47,606 nt of DNA from Candidatus Buchananbacteria bacterium CG10_big_fil_rev_8_21_14_0_10_42_9 (lineage in GTDB: Bacteria > Patescibacteriota > Patescibacteriia > Buchananbacterales > 21-14-0-10-42-9). The position numbers and the translations under genes are program-made. Shown here piece after piece: positions 39,077 through 46,891 of the stretch; position 1 is the stretch's first letter, and each line of letters starts with the position of its first letter. The notes under the pieces were generated by a model. The model was not told the origin of the DNA. It worked only from the letters and a program-made list of their open reading frames with translations, and made no database searches. Location: the NCBI GenBank assembly GCA_002773845.1, contig PEZZ01000007.1, positions 17,007 through 64,612 on the forward strand. Direction: 5' to 3'.

Positions 39077-40465
39077 ATGGAGAGAATTTTAACTGAGAAT
39101 ACCACAGACAAAATAGATCAAACCGTGACCGTGGCTGGCTGGGTAGCTGCCAGGCGCGATATGGGTAAAATTATTTTTTTGGATATCCGGGATCGGACCG
39201 GAATTTTGCAGGTCGTTTTTTCTGATGACCACGCCGAGGCGTTGCGGCTGGCTGATACGGTGCGCCCGGAATTTTGCATTAAGGTCATCGGCTTGATAAA
39301 AAAGCGGGGAGAGCGCCAAATTAACAAAAATATTCCTACCGGCACGGTGGAAATGGAGGCGCATGAGCTTGAAATTTTAAACCCCTCAAAGACGACGCCA
39401 TTTGAAATTGAAGGGGGATCGGAAGCTGGTGAAGAAACACGGTTGCGCTATCGCTATTTAGATTTGCGCCGCGCGCGTCCGGCCGCAAATATTACGCTGC
39501 GCCATAAGGTAATCAAATTTATTCGCGGTTATTTAGACGAGCAGGATTTTAGAGAAATAGAAACGCCGTATTTAACCAAAGGCACACCGGAGGGCGCGCG
39601 AGAATTTATTGTGCCTTCAAGAAATTTTCCAGGCGAATTTTATGTTTTACCGCAATCGCCACAACAGTTTAAAGAATTACTGATGGTAGCCGGGGTTGAG
39701 CGCTATTTTCAAATTGTGCGCTGTTTTCGCGACGAAGATCAAAGGGGCGATAGGCAGGCTGAATTCACGCAACTAGATTTAGAAATGAGTTTTGTTGAAC
39801 AAGAAGACGTGATGGATCTAATTGAAAAATTAGTCATTGCATTGGTGGAAAAAATTACACCGGATAAAAAGATCAGCAAAAAACCATTTCCTCGCCTGAC
39901 CTATGGTGAGGCGATGGCGAAGCACAAAAGCGACCGGCCGGATATGCGTAAAAACAAAGATGATGAAAATGAACTGGCCTTTTGCTGGGTAACTGATTTC
40001 CCGATGTTTGAAATTGACGATGATAAAAATCTTAACGCCAAACATCATCCTTTTACTAAGCCTCAAGAAAGAGACATTAATGTTATTCAAAAAGACCCGT
40101 TAGTAGCAAAGGCCCACGCCTATGATTTAGTTTTAAACGGACAAGAAGTTGCCGGTGGCAGTATTCGTATTCACGATGCTAAATTTCAAAAACAGATTTT
40201 ACAACTACTTGGTTTAACGGACGAGGAAATAACCTCACAGTTTGGCCATCTTATTGAAGCGTTGGAGTATGGCGCACCGCCCCTGGGCGGCATTGCTTTT
40301 GGATTGGACCGGTTAATAATGGTATTAGCCAACGAACCAAATATTCGTGAAGTCATTCCGTTTCCTAAAACAAGTGATAACCGTGATTTAACCATGGGCG
40401 CCCCGAGCACATTGTCAGATTGGCGTTTAAAGGAAGTTCACGTTAGAATTGATAAAGAAGAGTAA
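39077..40465 (+). CDS. aspS: Aspartyl-tRNA synthetase lacking the bacterial insertion domain
   Basis: Charges tRNA-Asp (or tRNA-Asp/Asn). 462 residues against about 590 in typical bacterial enzymes. The N-terminal OB anticodon domain (VAGWVAARRDMGKIIFLDIRDRTGILQ), motif 1-2 region (RCFRDEDQRGDRQAEFTQLDLEMSF) and motif 3 (GGIAFGLDRLIMVLA) are intact. Between SDRPDMRKNKDD and LAFCWVTDFPMFE the roughly 110-residue GAD domain of bacterial AspRS is absent. ATG 39077 is preferred to the TTG two codons upstream. Confidence 0.95.
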   Translation: MERILTENTTDKIDQTVTVAGWVAARRDMGKIIFLDIRDRTGILQVVFSDDHAEALRLADTVRPEFCIKVIGLIKKRGERQINKNIPTGTVEMEAHELEILNPSKTTPFEIEGGSEAGEETRLRYRYLDLRRARPAANITLRHKVIKFIRGYLDEQDFREIETPYLTKGTPEGAREFIVPSRNFPGEFYVLPQSPQQFKELLMVAGVERYFQIVRCFRDEDQRGDRQAEFTQLDLEMSFVEQEDVMDLIEKLVIALVEKITPDKKISKKPFPRLTYGEAMAKHKSDRPDMRKNKDDENELAFCWVTDFPMFEIDDDKNLNAKHHPFTKPQERDINVIQKDPLVAKAHAYDLVLNGQEVAGGSIRIHDAKFQKQILQLLGLTDEEITSQFGHLIEALEYGAPPLGGIAFGLDRLIMVLANEPNIREVIPFPKTSDNRDLTMGAPSTLSDWRLKEVHVRIDKEE

Positions 40466-40466
40466 T

Positions 40467-40766
40467 ATGCAGCTTTCTGCATTGCAAAAATATATTTTAA
40501 AGCAATGCGCGGGCAAGACCAAAGTCACACGAGATGTTTTTTTACAGTTTTATAAAGGTCAAAAATCAACCAAGTCAAAAGTCAACGATATTACGCGCAG
40601 TTTAGAGCGCTTAATTGATAAAAAATTAATGGTTGGTTTCGGACGCCGAACACCCCAAAAATGGTTTATTGAATCAGTACGACTAACCTCAGCCGGTAAA
40701 AAAGCAGCTAAATCATTATTTGGGCAACAACAAAAATTACCTTTTAAAAAATTAAGGAAAAAATAA
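40467..40766 (+). CDS. Hypothetical protein, possible winged-helix
   Basis: 99-residue basic protein that begins one base after aspS. The helices (LSALQKYILKQCAGK, KSKVNDITRSLERLIDKKLMVGFG) followed by WFIESVRLTSAGKKAA resemble a winged helix-turn-helix with a two-stranded wing and a Leu-Thr-x-x-Gly end typical of such folds. Probably DNA-binding; no family recognised. Co-transcribed with aspS and the membrane protein downstream. Confidence 0.75.
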   Translation: MQLSALQKYILKQCAGKTKVTRDVFLQFYKGQKSTKSKVNDITRSLERLIDKKLMVGFGRRTPQKWFIESVRLTSAGKKAAKSLFGQQQKLPFKKLRKK

Positions 40767-40767
40767 T

Positions 40768-41721
40768 ATGGAAGACAAGATATCTACCAAACCAAAATCA
40801 ACGGCCGTGCTTGATACTTTTTTGCATTTTGTGTCATTTTTCACGCTCGGTTTGTTAACTTTTGCGGTCGGAGCGATCACTTTTCAGCTAATTAATAAGT
40901 ATTTGCCAAGCCTTGAATTTGATAGATACTACCAAATTCGCGTTAATCGAGATCTTGTTCGCTTTAATATGGCTTCAATTTTACTGGCCTCGCCAATTTA
41001 CCTAGTGGTAACTGGTTACATTCACAAGTTGTACAAGCAACAAAAGTTAAATTCTAAAAGCGCGTTACGCCGCTGGTTAATTTATATCGTGTTGTTTTTG
41101 GCCACAGTTAATATCATTATCAATACGATCAGGTTAGTTAGTGAATTTTTAGGCGGGAATTACGCGGCCAATTTTGTGGCAAAGACTTTAGTTATGATAG
41201 TTATTGGCGTGGCGATTTTCGCCTACTATGTTTGGGAGTTACGGCGTGATAGTTATGACCGCCGGGATATGAAAGCCCAAGTTTCATTAGCCGCTTATAG
41301 TGTGCTGGCCGTGGTGTTATTTGTGGCCGGCTTTACTATTATTGGTTCGCCCCAAACTGCGCGGTTGCTTAAATTTGACGATGCGCGCGTCAATGATCTT
41401 TCGCAAATTCGTTTTGAAGTTGAATCATATTTTTTCACAACCGACTCACTGCCATCATCGCTTGATGATTTGCCAGGCGAATACCGTGATCCAGAAACTG
41501 GCCAAGCTTACACATTTAAATTAGTCGATGAAAATAAGTATGAATTATGCTCGACTTTTAGTTTAGCGTCTGAAGGTCCAGAATATCGATATGCACCAGG
41601 TTACGCAGAGCCGTGGCAAAATCACGGAGCTGGAGAGGAATGTTATCAGCTGGAAGTGACAGTTGATCCAGACGCGCCGCAATATCCACGGACTAAACCC
41701 TTGCCAACTTTAGTTGAGTAA
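40768..41721 (+). CDS. Membrane protein with DUF5671-like helices
   Basis: 317 residues. Five to six membrane helices lie between residues 20 and 200 (FLHFVSFFTLGLLTFAVGAITFQLI, ASILLASPIYLVVTGYI, WLIYIVLFLATVNIIINTI, TLVMIVIGVAIFAYYVW, AAYSVLAVVLFVAGFTIIG). A soluble C-terminal domain of about 110 residues follows, with two Cys (YELCSTFSLA, GEECYQLEV) that could form a disulfide outside the cell. It resembles the DUF5671-type proteins frequent in Candidate Phyla genomes. Function unknown. Confidence 0.78.
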   Translation: MEDKISTKPKSTAVLDTFLHFVSFFTLGLLTFAVGAITFQLINKYLPSLEFDRYYQIRVNRDLVRFNMASILLASPIYLVVTGYIHKLYKQQKLNSKSALRRWLIYIVLFLATVNIIINTIRLVSEFLGGNYAANFVAKTLVMIVIGVAIFAYYVWELRRDSYDRRDMKAQVSLAAYSVLAVVLFVAGFTIIGSPQTARLLKFDDARVNDLSQIRFEVESYFFTTDSLPSSLDDLPGEYRDPETGQAYTFKLVDENKYELCSTFSLASEGPEYRYAPGYAEPWQNHGAGEECYQLEVTVDPDAPQYPRTKPLPTLVE

Positions 41722-41741
41722 TTTATTAGTAACTCAAAGAT

Positions 41742-42341
41742 ATGGCCTCAAATACAAAATTAGTTAAATACTTAGACGCCAAGGCAGTCAAATACGAACC
41801 GATTGTGCATAAAACCGTATACACGGCTTATGACACCGCTAAAACATTGAAAAAAGAACTGTCGCAAATTGCCAAGTCGCTATTAGTCTCAGCTGATAAA
41901 GCGTACGTGATTGTGGTGTTGCCAGCGAGCATGCGGCTAGATATGGCCAAATTAAAAAAGGCGATTGGCGCAAAAAAGATTAGTATCCCAAAAGAGAGCG
42001 TAGTGGTAAAAATTTTGAAGTTAAAAAAAGCGCCGGTTGACGCTTTTGGGGGAATGCGGAAATTGCAAGTGGTAGTTGATAAAAGCTTAGCCAAAAGCAA
42101 GGAAGCAATTTTTAACGCCGGTACGTTTACCGATTCGGTCGCGATGAAAGTTAAGGATTTTATTGGAGCAGAAGAGGCGACGGTGGCAAGTTTTGCCGCC
42201 AGCGCCGGGTACAAGAAAGCAAAAGCATCAGTCAAGAAAATGACTGCAAAAAAGGCAACGAGTAAAACTAAAACAAAAAGAAAGCCCGCCCGTTTCAAGC
42301 AACGCCGAGGTGCGGTTCCTTTAAAAAGAAAAAAGCGCTAA
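41742..42341 (+). CDS. YbaK/ProX-like aminoacyl-tRNA deacylase with basic tail
   Basis: 199 residues. Residues 1-155 match the YbaK fold: KLVKYLDAKAVKYEPIVHKTVYTAYDTAKTL, QIAKSLLVSADKAYVIVVLPASMRLDMAKLKKAIG, and the C-terminal GAEEATVASFAASAGY. These hydrolyse mis-charged tRNA (Cys- or Ala-tRNA-Pro) in trans. The last 45 residues are Lys/Arg-rich and may bind tRNA or be disordered. Its specificity here is not readable from sequence. Confidence 0.85.
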   Translation: MASNTKLVKYLDAKAVKYEPIVHKTVYTAYDTAKTLKKELSQIAKSLLVSADKAYVIVVLPASMRLDMAKLKKAIGAKKISIPKESVVVKILKLKKAPVDAFGGMRKLQVVVDKSLAKSKEAIFNAGTFTDSVAMKVKDFIGAEEATVASFAASAGYKKAKASVKKMTAKKATSKTKTKRKPARFKQRRGAVPLKRKKR

Positions 42342-42347
42342 AGCGAA

Positions 42348-42377
42348 ACCTACCCAAACGCGAGTGCGCGGGTAGGT
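42348..42377 (-). terminator. Hairpin between the YbaK-like and zinc-ribbon genes
   Basis: ACCTACCC and GGGTAGGT form an eight base-pair stem, read on the minus strand into TTTCGCTTTAG. It separates two convergent genes and may serve both. Confidence 0.6.
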
Positions 42378-42385
42378 CAGGGAGG

Positions 42386-42667
42386 TCACGTCAGAATTTG
42401 GCGAGCCTGCTTTTTGTGCGGCTCTCTATCAGAGCCGCAGTGCACGCAGCTGAAATATGTGAATTCCCACCGCGTGCAGGTCAGTGGATTTCTCCACTGG
42501 TACCAATCGGAGTGCCTTAGTCCGCATAACGGACAAAAAGGCACTTCACTCACTTCGATCAATTCAGCCTCCTCCGTAACGCGCACCATACCCATGCCCG
42601 AGAGTTTTTGCTCCCAGGCAGAAGGGCCCTCTTCCCTCAAGTTGTCTACTTCTTTTTCTTTTGCCAC
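42386..42667 (-). CDS. Small zinc-ribbon-like protein
   Basis: Unrecognised 93-residue protein. Two Cys pairs, CPLCG (about 45-49) and CVHCG (about 74-78), with an intervening Cys (PLTCTRWEF), suggest one zinc ribbon. It starts at GTG with a perfect AAGGAGGG and a TTGACA promoter. It is the only gene outside the island with this strong-promoter, strong-ribosome-site style. It lies on the opposite strand to all neighbours. Confidence 0.72.
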   Translation of the reverse strand: MAKEKEVDNLREEGPSAWEQKLSGMGMVRVTEEAELIEVSEVPFCPLCGLRHSDWYQWRNPLTCTRWEFTYFSCVHCGSDREPHKKQARQILT

Positions 42668-42697
42668 GGTTACCCTCCTTGCCGAAGAGCGTACTGT

Positions 42698-42727
42698 GTA
42701 TTATTAAAAATATACTCAAACTGTCAA
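42698..42727 (-). promoter_or_regulatory. Promoter of the zinc-ribbon gene
   Basis: On the minus strand TTGACA (42727-42722), 18 bp, TAATAC (42703-42698). AAGGAGGG follows at about 42679-42672. Confidence 0.55.
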
Positions 42728-42747
42728 GGGAATAAATTTTTTGAAAA

Positions 42748-43455
42748 ATGCACCAAGTCAAAATTGAACAATTTAGCGGTCCGTTGGACCTATTATTACA
42801 GTTAATTGAAGAACAAAAGCTGGAAATTACGCAGGTTAGCTTGGCTGAAGTCACCGAACAATACATTAAGACAATTTACGAAGCGGTTGACCGTCAGCAC
42901 ATAAAGCCGGGCGAATTGGCTGATTTTTTAGCCGTGGCTTCAAAATTATTACTGATAAAATCTAAAGCTTTACTGCCTTATTTGAAGTGGGAAGATGAAG
43001 AAGCTGAAGATTTAGAGCGGCAGTTGAAAATTTATCAGGAGTATCTAGAGGCTTCAAAAGCTATAGAAAAAATAATTAGGCGCAAAAAATTTGGCTATGG
43101 CCGGGAGAGATTGTTAGTGACTGAAGAAATTGGTTTTAATCCGCCGCCCTCCCTAAGTAAAAGCAAATTGCACCAAGTCATGCTTGCAGTTTTAAACAAC
43201 GTAGAGCGGTCAATTTTACCGGATATTCCAAAAGAAACGATTAAGCGCACAATTTCTATTCAACAAAAAATTGCTGACATTAGAAATAGAATATTATCTA
43301 GCGCCTCGCTGGATTTTTCTAAAATATTGAATGAGGCCAAAGATAAAACTGAAATTATAGTGTCGTTTTTAGCTGTATTAGAGCTAATTAAACAGCGCAC
43401 GGTGACAGTTGAACAGGATGGCTTGTTTACTAATATCACTATTAATAAATTGTAA
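42748..43455 (+). CDS. scpA: Segregation and condensation protein A
   Basis: Kleisin subunit that bridges the SMC heads. 235 residues. The N-terminus HQVKIEQFSGPLDLLLQLIEEQKLEITQVSLAEVTEQYI and LADFLAVASKLLLIKSKALLP are highly typical, with the C-terminal winged-helix part IIVSFLAVLELIKQRTVTVEQDGLFTNITI. Overlaps scpB by one base. Confidence 0.96.
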   Translation: MHQVKIEQFSGPLDLLLQLIEEQKLEITQVSLAEVTEQYIKTIYEAVDRQHIKPGELADFLAVASKLLLIKSKALLPYLKWEDEEAEDLERQLKIYQEYLEASKAIEKIIRRKKFGYGRERLLVTEEIGFNPPPSLSKSKLHQVMLAVLNNVERSILPDIPKETIKRTISIQQKIADIRNRILSSASLDFSKILNEAKDKTEIIVSFLAVLELIKQRTVTVEQDGLFTNITINKL

Positions 43456-44006
43456 TGTCCACTGTTTCTAAAATTGAAAGCTTGCTTTTCATAAGCCACC
43501 AGCCGCTATCGGTTAAAAAATTAGCTAGCTTAATCGGGGCGCAGTCAGCTGAAATTAAAGAGGCAATTGAGCAATTGACGCAAAAGTACAACCAAAAAGA
43601 TAGTGGTGTGATTTTGCAAAAGATTGGCCATTCGGTGCATTTAGTGACTGCCGGCGACAACGCCAAGTTAGTTAAAGATTACATTAAAGATGAAACCACA
43701 GGCGAACTGACGCGGCCGTCACTTGAAGCCTTGACTATCATTGCCTACCGCGGGCCGATTACCAAGTATGAGTTGGAGCAAATTCGCGGCGTGAATTGCA
43801 GTTTAATTTTACGTAATTTACTGATGCGCGGGCTAATTGAAGCCAATGAAGACAAAAAAAAGATGACTACTTATTATCAAATTACTCATGAATTTTTAAA
43901 GTTCTTGGGGTTGGCCGAATCACGCGAGTTGCCGAATTTTGAACAATTACACAGTCACGAAGTAATGCAAAAACTGATAGATCAAAATACTCAAAGCTCT
44001 GAATAA
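43455..44006 (+). CDS. scpB: Segregation and condensation protein B
   Basis: Dimeric winged-helix partner of ScpA in the SMC complex. 183 residues. KIESLLFISHQPLSVKKLASLIG, GVILQKIGHSVHLVTAGDNA, LTRPSLEALTIIAYRGPITKYELEQIRGVNCSLILRNLLMRGLIE are diagnostic. Normal length; translationally coupled to scpA through ATG/TAA overlap. Confidence 0.96.
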   Translation: MSTVSKIESLLFISHQPLSVKKLASLIGAQSAEIKEAIEQLTQKYNQKDSGVILQKIGHSVHLVTAGDNAKLVKDYIKDETTGELTRPSLEALTIIAYRGPITKYELEQIRGVNCSLILRNLLMRGLIEANEDKKKMTTYYQITHEFLKFLGLAESRELPNFEQLHSHEVMQKLIDQNTQSSE

Positions 44007-44008
44007 CA

Positions 44009-44911
44009 ATGTTGCTTAATTTTTTTGCCAATTTACTTTTGGTGAGTTTTTTATTATCGCCACATTTCGGTTTGGTAACAACAGGAAATTTTTTAGATGA
44101 CGGAGTTATTGGACCGCAAAAAAAGGTTAGCCAAAGTTTGGGCCTTGTGACCTCAGCGACGTCGGCATTAGTGATTGATAGAAAGACTAAAAAAGTATTG
44201 TGGTCAAAAAATCCTGACACAGTCGGTCCGGTCGCCAGCCTGACTAAACTGATGACGGCGTTAGTATTTTTAGATAACAATCCGGGTTGGGATGAAACAG
44301 TATTAATCAATTCCCAAGATCAACTAAATGGCGGAAGAGTTTACATCGTGCCGGGGGATACCATTTCCATTAAAGATTTATTCAATCTAACTTTAATTGC
44401 CTCGTCCAACGAGGCAGCCGCGGCCTTGGCTCGTTCAACTGGTCTGAGTAGTGAAGAATTTGTTAGCCAAATGAACGAACGAGCGCAATTGTTAGGCCTT
44501 GAAGACACTAAGTTTGTAGAACCGTCAGGACTTGATCCCAATAATGTTTCCACCGCCGCGGACATCGCAAAGTTGTTAAATCACGCTTTTAGTGTAGATG
44601 AAATCATTGAAACCAATCAGCGTGAAGAATATATTTTTACTCCAGTTGGCAGTAAAATTTCTCGTGCCGCCCAAGCGACCAACTTACTGCTAAATAGTTT
44701 TGTGAACGAAGGGGAGTATAAAATCTCTGGCGCGAAAACCGGGTTTATTGATGAGTCAGGTTATAATTTGGCGATGTCGGTTAGCAAAGTTGATTCTTCC
44801 GGCGAAATTATTTTAGTCTTGCTTGGAAGTGAAACCATTGAGTCTCGCTGGCAAGATGCTAAGGGGTTGGTTGATTGGACCTTTCATGAATATAAGTGGT
44901 CCGACGATTGA
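44009..44911 (+). CDS. D-alanyl-D-alanine carboxypeptidase (PBP5/6-like)
   Basis: Penicillin-binding serine peptidase that trims peptidoglycan stem peptides outside the membrane. 300 residues with an N-terminal signal segment (MLLNFFANLLLVSFLLSPHFG). The three active-site motifs are present: SLTK (Ser-x-x-Lys, about residue 76), SSN (in LIASSNEAAAALA, about 132) and KTG (in ISGAKTGFIDESGYN, about 246). The C-terminal beta domain and membrane anchor of PBP5 are absent. Follows scpB by two bases. Confidence 0.93.
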   Translation: MLLNFFANLLLVSFLLSPHFGLVTTGNFLDDGVIGPQKKVSQSLGLVTSATSALVIDRKTKKVLWSKNPDTVGPVASLTKLMTALVFLDNNPGWDETVLINSQDQLNGGRVYIVPGDTISIKDLFNLTLIASSNEAAAALARSTGLSSEEFVSQMNERAQLLGLEDTKFVEPSGLDPNNVSTAADIAKLLNHAFSVDEIIETNQREEYIFTPVGSKISRAAQATNLLLNSFVNEGEYKISGAKTGFIDESGYNLAMSVSKVDSSGEIILVLLGSETIESRWQDAKGLVDWTFHEYKWSDD

Positions 44912-44917
44912 AATAAT

Positions 44918-44957
44918 AGCCTCCCCCTTTATAAGGGGGAGTGAGAGGGGGTAGTAA
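44918..44957. repeat. Palindromic element left of the DUF559 gene
   Basis: CCTCCCCCTTTATAAGGGGGAG is a near-perfect palindrome, followed by TGAGAGGGGGT. Matching elements lie right of the gene (45308-45345) and at 46060-46095. Confidence 0.75.
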
Positions 44958-44958
44958 A

Positions 44959-45336
44959 ATGACTAAAATCTACAATACAGCAAGACTTAGATTTATCAGG
45001 AAAAAGTTAAGGAATGAAATGCCTTACCCTGAGTTAAAGTTGTGGTTACGTATTAAAAATAAGCAATTAAAAGGCTATAAGTTCAGACGACAGTATAGCA
45101 TAGGTAATTACGTAGTGGATTTTTATTGCCAAGAACTCAAGCTAGCAGTTGAGGTTGACGGAGATTCTCACTACAACGAGGCTTCAATTGAGTATGACAA
45201 AGCTAGAGAAAAATATTTGCAAAAGTTTGGAATAAGAATAATTCGTTTTAGCAATGAGGAAGTTAAGGATAATATTGATGGAGTTTTAGAAAGGATCATG
45301 AGTACTATTAATACCTCCCCGCACCCCTCCTTATAA
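44959..45336 (+). CDS. DUF559-family protein (Vsr-like nuclease fold)
   Basis: 125 residues of the DUF559 type, related to very-short-patch repair endonucleases. ARLRFIRKKLRNEMPYPELKLWLRIKNKQLKGYKFRRQYSIGNYVVDFYCQELKLAVEVDGDSHY carries the conserved Asp (VDFYC) and Glu-Val-Asp-Gly core. It ends IRFSNEEVKDNIDGVLERI; the last residues (TSPHPSL) are translated repeat. Flanked on both sides by CCTCCCC-type palindromes, which suggests it travels with them. Biological role unknown. Confidence 0.87.
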   Translation: MTKIYNTARLRFIRKKLRNEMPYPELKLWLRIKNKQLKGYKFRRQYSIGNYVVDFYCQELKLAVEVDGDSHYNEASIEYDKAREKYLQKFGIRIIRFSNEEVKDNIDGVLERIMSTINTSPHPSL

Positions 45337-45345
45337 AGGAGGGGA
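45308..45345. repeat. Palindromic element right of the DUF559 gene
   Basis: ACCTCCCCGCACCCCTCC with TTATAAAGGAGGGG: inverted copy of the type at 44918. It overlaps the end of the DUF559 frame. Confidence 0.7.
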
Positions 45346-45356
45346 TTAAAGTTTGT

Positions 45357-45944
45357 ATGATTGAAGTTGAGAAAAATTTTGAGCTGAATTTGGGAGAGAA
45401 AGAGAAATTGATCAAAAAAGCGGTGCCGACAAAGAAGATTAGCTTTGTCGATTCTTATTACGATACAGTAGATTATGATTTAACGAAGAAAGATTTATGG
45501 CTGCGTACTCGTGACGGGAAGTTCCAACTTAAGGCACCTCTGAATAAGCAAAGCATTCATGAAAGAAGCACCGATCAATACAAAGAAATAGAAAATGAGG
45601 CCGAGATAGCGCGGGAGCTCGGGTTAGCCTTAAGAACAAATTTAGCTGACACTTTGAAAGAAAAGGATATTTTGCCATTTGCGACAATCAAAACTGAACG
45701 TGATAGTTATCGCAGCGGGAAGTTTAATTTAGATTTTGATGAGATGGATTTCGGTTTCAGCACATTTGAGGTGGAAATTTTAGTTGATAATGAAGCGGAC
45801 ATAGCGGCGGCTGAAAATGATATTTTAACATTCGCCAAGGAGTACGGTATTGTATCAAAACTTGGGCATGGGAAACTGTTAGAATATTTGATTCGCTTTA
45901 ACCCAAAACATTCCAAAGCTTTAGTTGATAGTTGTGTAGTTTAA
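45357..45944 (+). CDS. CYTH-domain phosphatase-like protein
   Basis: 195-residue protein of the CYTH superfamily (adenylate cyclase class IV / thiamine triphosphatase / triphosphate tunnel enzymes). The N-terminal EVEKNFEL matches the Glu-x-Glu-x-Lys metal signature in reduced form, followed by YYDTVDYDL, WLRTRDGKFQLK, IKTERDSYRSGKFNLDFDEM and FEVEILV, the other charged strands of the tunnel. It probably hydrolyses a triphosphate; ThTPase is the nearest guess. Substrate not determinable. Confidence 0.85.
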   Translation: MIEVEKNFELNLGEKEKLIKKAVPTKKISFVDSYYDTVDYDLTKKDLWLRTRDGKFQLKAPLNKQSIHERSTDQYKEIENEAEIARELGLALRTNLADTLKEKDILPFATIKTERDSYRSGKFNLDFDEMDFGFSTFEVEILVDNEADIAAAENDILTFAKEYGIVSKLGHGKLLEYLIRFNPKHSKALVDSCVV

Positions 45945-46265
45945 GAAAAAAATAGCGCCAAAAAGTGATAGACTTGAACTATAATTTGACATTACCAGCA
46001 CCCCGGGGTTTGGGGCGGCGCATGTTTGAGCGTACCAGCTATGAGGGTATATAAAAAATCTCCCCCTTTATAAGGGGGAGTGAGAGGGGGTGTAGCAGTA
46101 TCTTGTAAATCACCCCACCTCAATCCTCCCCTCTAAAGAGGGGAGGACGAGCAAGCGGTCGGGTTCGCCGACCCCCAAAACTTTTGATTACTTTTGATTA
46201 CAAAAATAACAGATAACTGTCATATTGAAAAAAGAGGCATTTTTTAGTATACTAGTGAGACTTAT
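45945..46265. other. Gap with palindromic repeats before the export-protein gene
   Basis: No gene is seen. It holds a CACCCCGGGGTTTGGGGCGG stretch near 45998, a CTCCCCCTTTATAAGGGGGAG palindrome near 46060, a CCTCCCCTCTAAAGAGGGGAGG palindrome near 46125, and a duplicated CTTTTGATTA. A promoter for the next gene closes it. Confidence 0.6.
46225..46253 (+). promoter_or_regulatory. Promoter of the small export protein gene
   Basis: TTGAAA (46225-46230), 17 bp, TATACT (46248-46253). The ATG at 46266 lies 12 bases after, giving a nearly leaderless mRNA. Confidence 0.65.
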
Positions 46266-46757
46266 ATGGTTGACGCATTAATTGAAACACTAGCGAATTT
46301 GCCGCCGCAACTTGCGGTGTTTATTATTTCCATGGTGCCAATCGCTGAATTGAGAGTTTCAATTCCGGTGGCTTTGGGGGTGTATAAATTACCGATTTGG
46401 GAAGCGGTTTTGTTTTCCGTGCTCGGTGATATTTTAATTGCCTTGTTAATTATTCGCTATATTGGTCCGCTGTCACAGTGGCTGCGCCAAAAATCAAAGT
46501 TTTTTAAAAAGCTGTTTGATTGGTGGTTTAGCCGGGCGATTAAGCGAATGGATAATAAATTGGATGTTTGGGGACCGCTTGCCTTAATGCTGTTTGTCGG
46601 AGTGCCGCTGCCGGTAACAGGCGCTTGGACCGGCGCGACAGCATCGTGGCTGTTTAAAATTCCACGAAAAATTGCCGCCGTATTTATCAGTGCTGGTGTG
46701 CTAATGGCGGCTTTTATTGTGACATTAATTAGTTTGGGCGTTTTTTCATTTTTTTGA
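46266..46757 (+). CDS. Small multidrug-export family membrane protein (COG2426-like)
   Basis: 163 residues with four to five membrane helices. PPQLAVFIISMVPIAELRVSIPVALG, WEAVLFSVLGDILIALLIIRYIG and LALMLFVGVPLPVTGAWTGATASWLF are the conserved segments of the Sm_multidrug_ex family. The family name suggests export, but activity has little experimental support. Single gene with its own promoter. Confidence 0.88.
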   Translation: MVDALIETLANLPPQLAVFIISMVPIAELRVSIPVALGVYKLPIWEAVLFSVLGDILIALLIIRYIGPLSQWLRQKSKFFKKLFDWWFSRAIKRMDNKLDVWGPLALMLFVGVPLPVTGAWTGATASWLFKIPRKIAAVFISAGVLMAAFIVTLISLGVFSFF

Positions 46758-46761
46758 TATG

Positions 46762-46890
46762 CCCCGTAGAGAAATTTCGAAAGTATCGCGGAGCGTCAAT
46801 ATAACCACTTAATTTTAACAGGATGAATAAATTTAACATTATTATTAGTCTGCGTTGGGCTTAAAGCCCGTTCGAAATTCTTCTACGGGG
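46762..46890 (+). promoter_or_regulatory. Leader region of tpiA: 20-bp inverted repeat enclosing a small ORF
   Basis: CCCCGTAGAGAAATTTCGAA (46762-46781) and TTCGAAATTCTTCTACGGGG (46871-46890) are complementary at 18 of 20 positions; the right arm ends one base before the tpiA ATG. Between them lie a weak promoter (TCGAAA, 17 bp, TATAAC at 46800-46805), an ORF encoding MNKFNIIISLRWA (46823-46864), and a GGGCT-TAA-AGCCC hairpin overlapping its stop. This may be a leader-peptide control region or an inserted palindromic element. Confidence 0.5.
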
Positions 46891-46891
46891 T

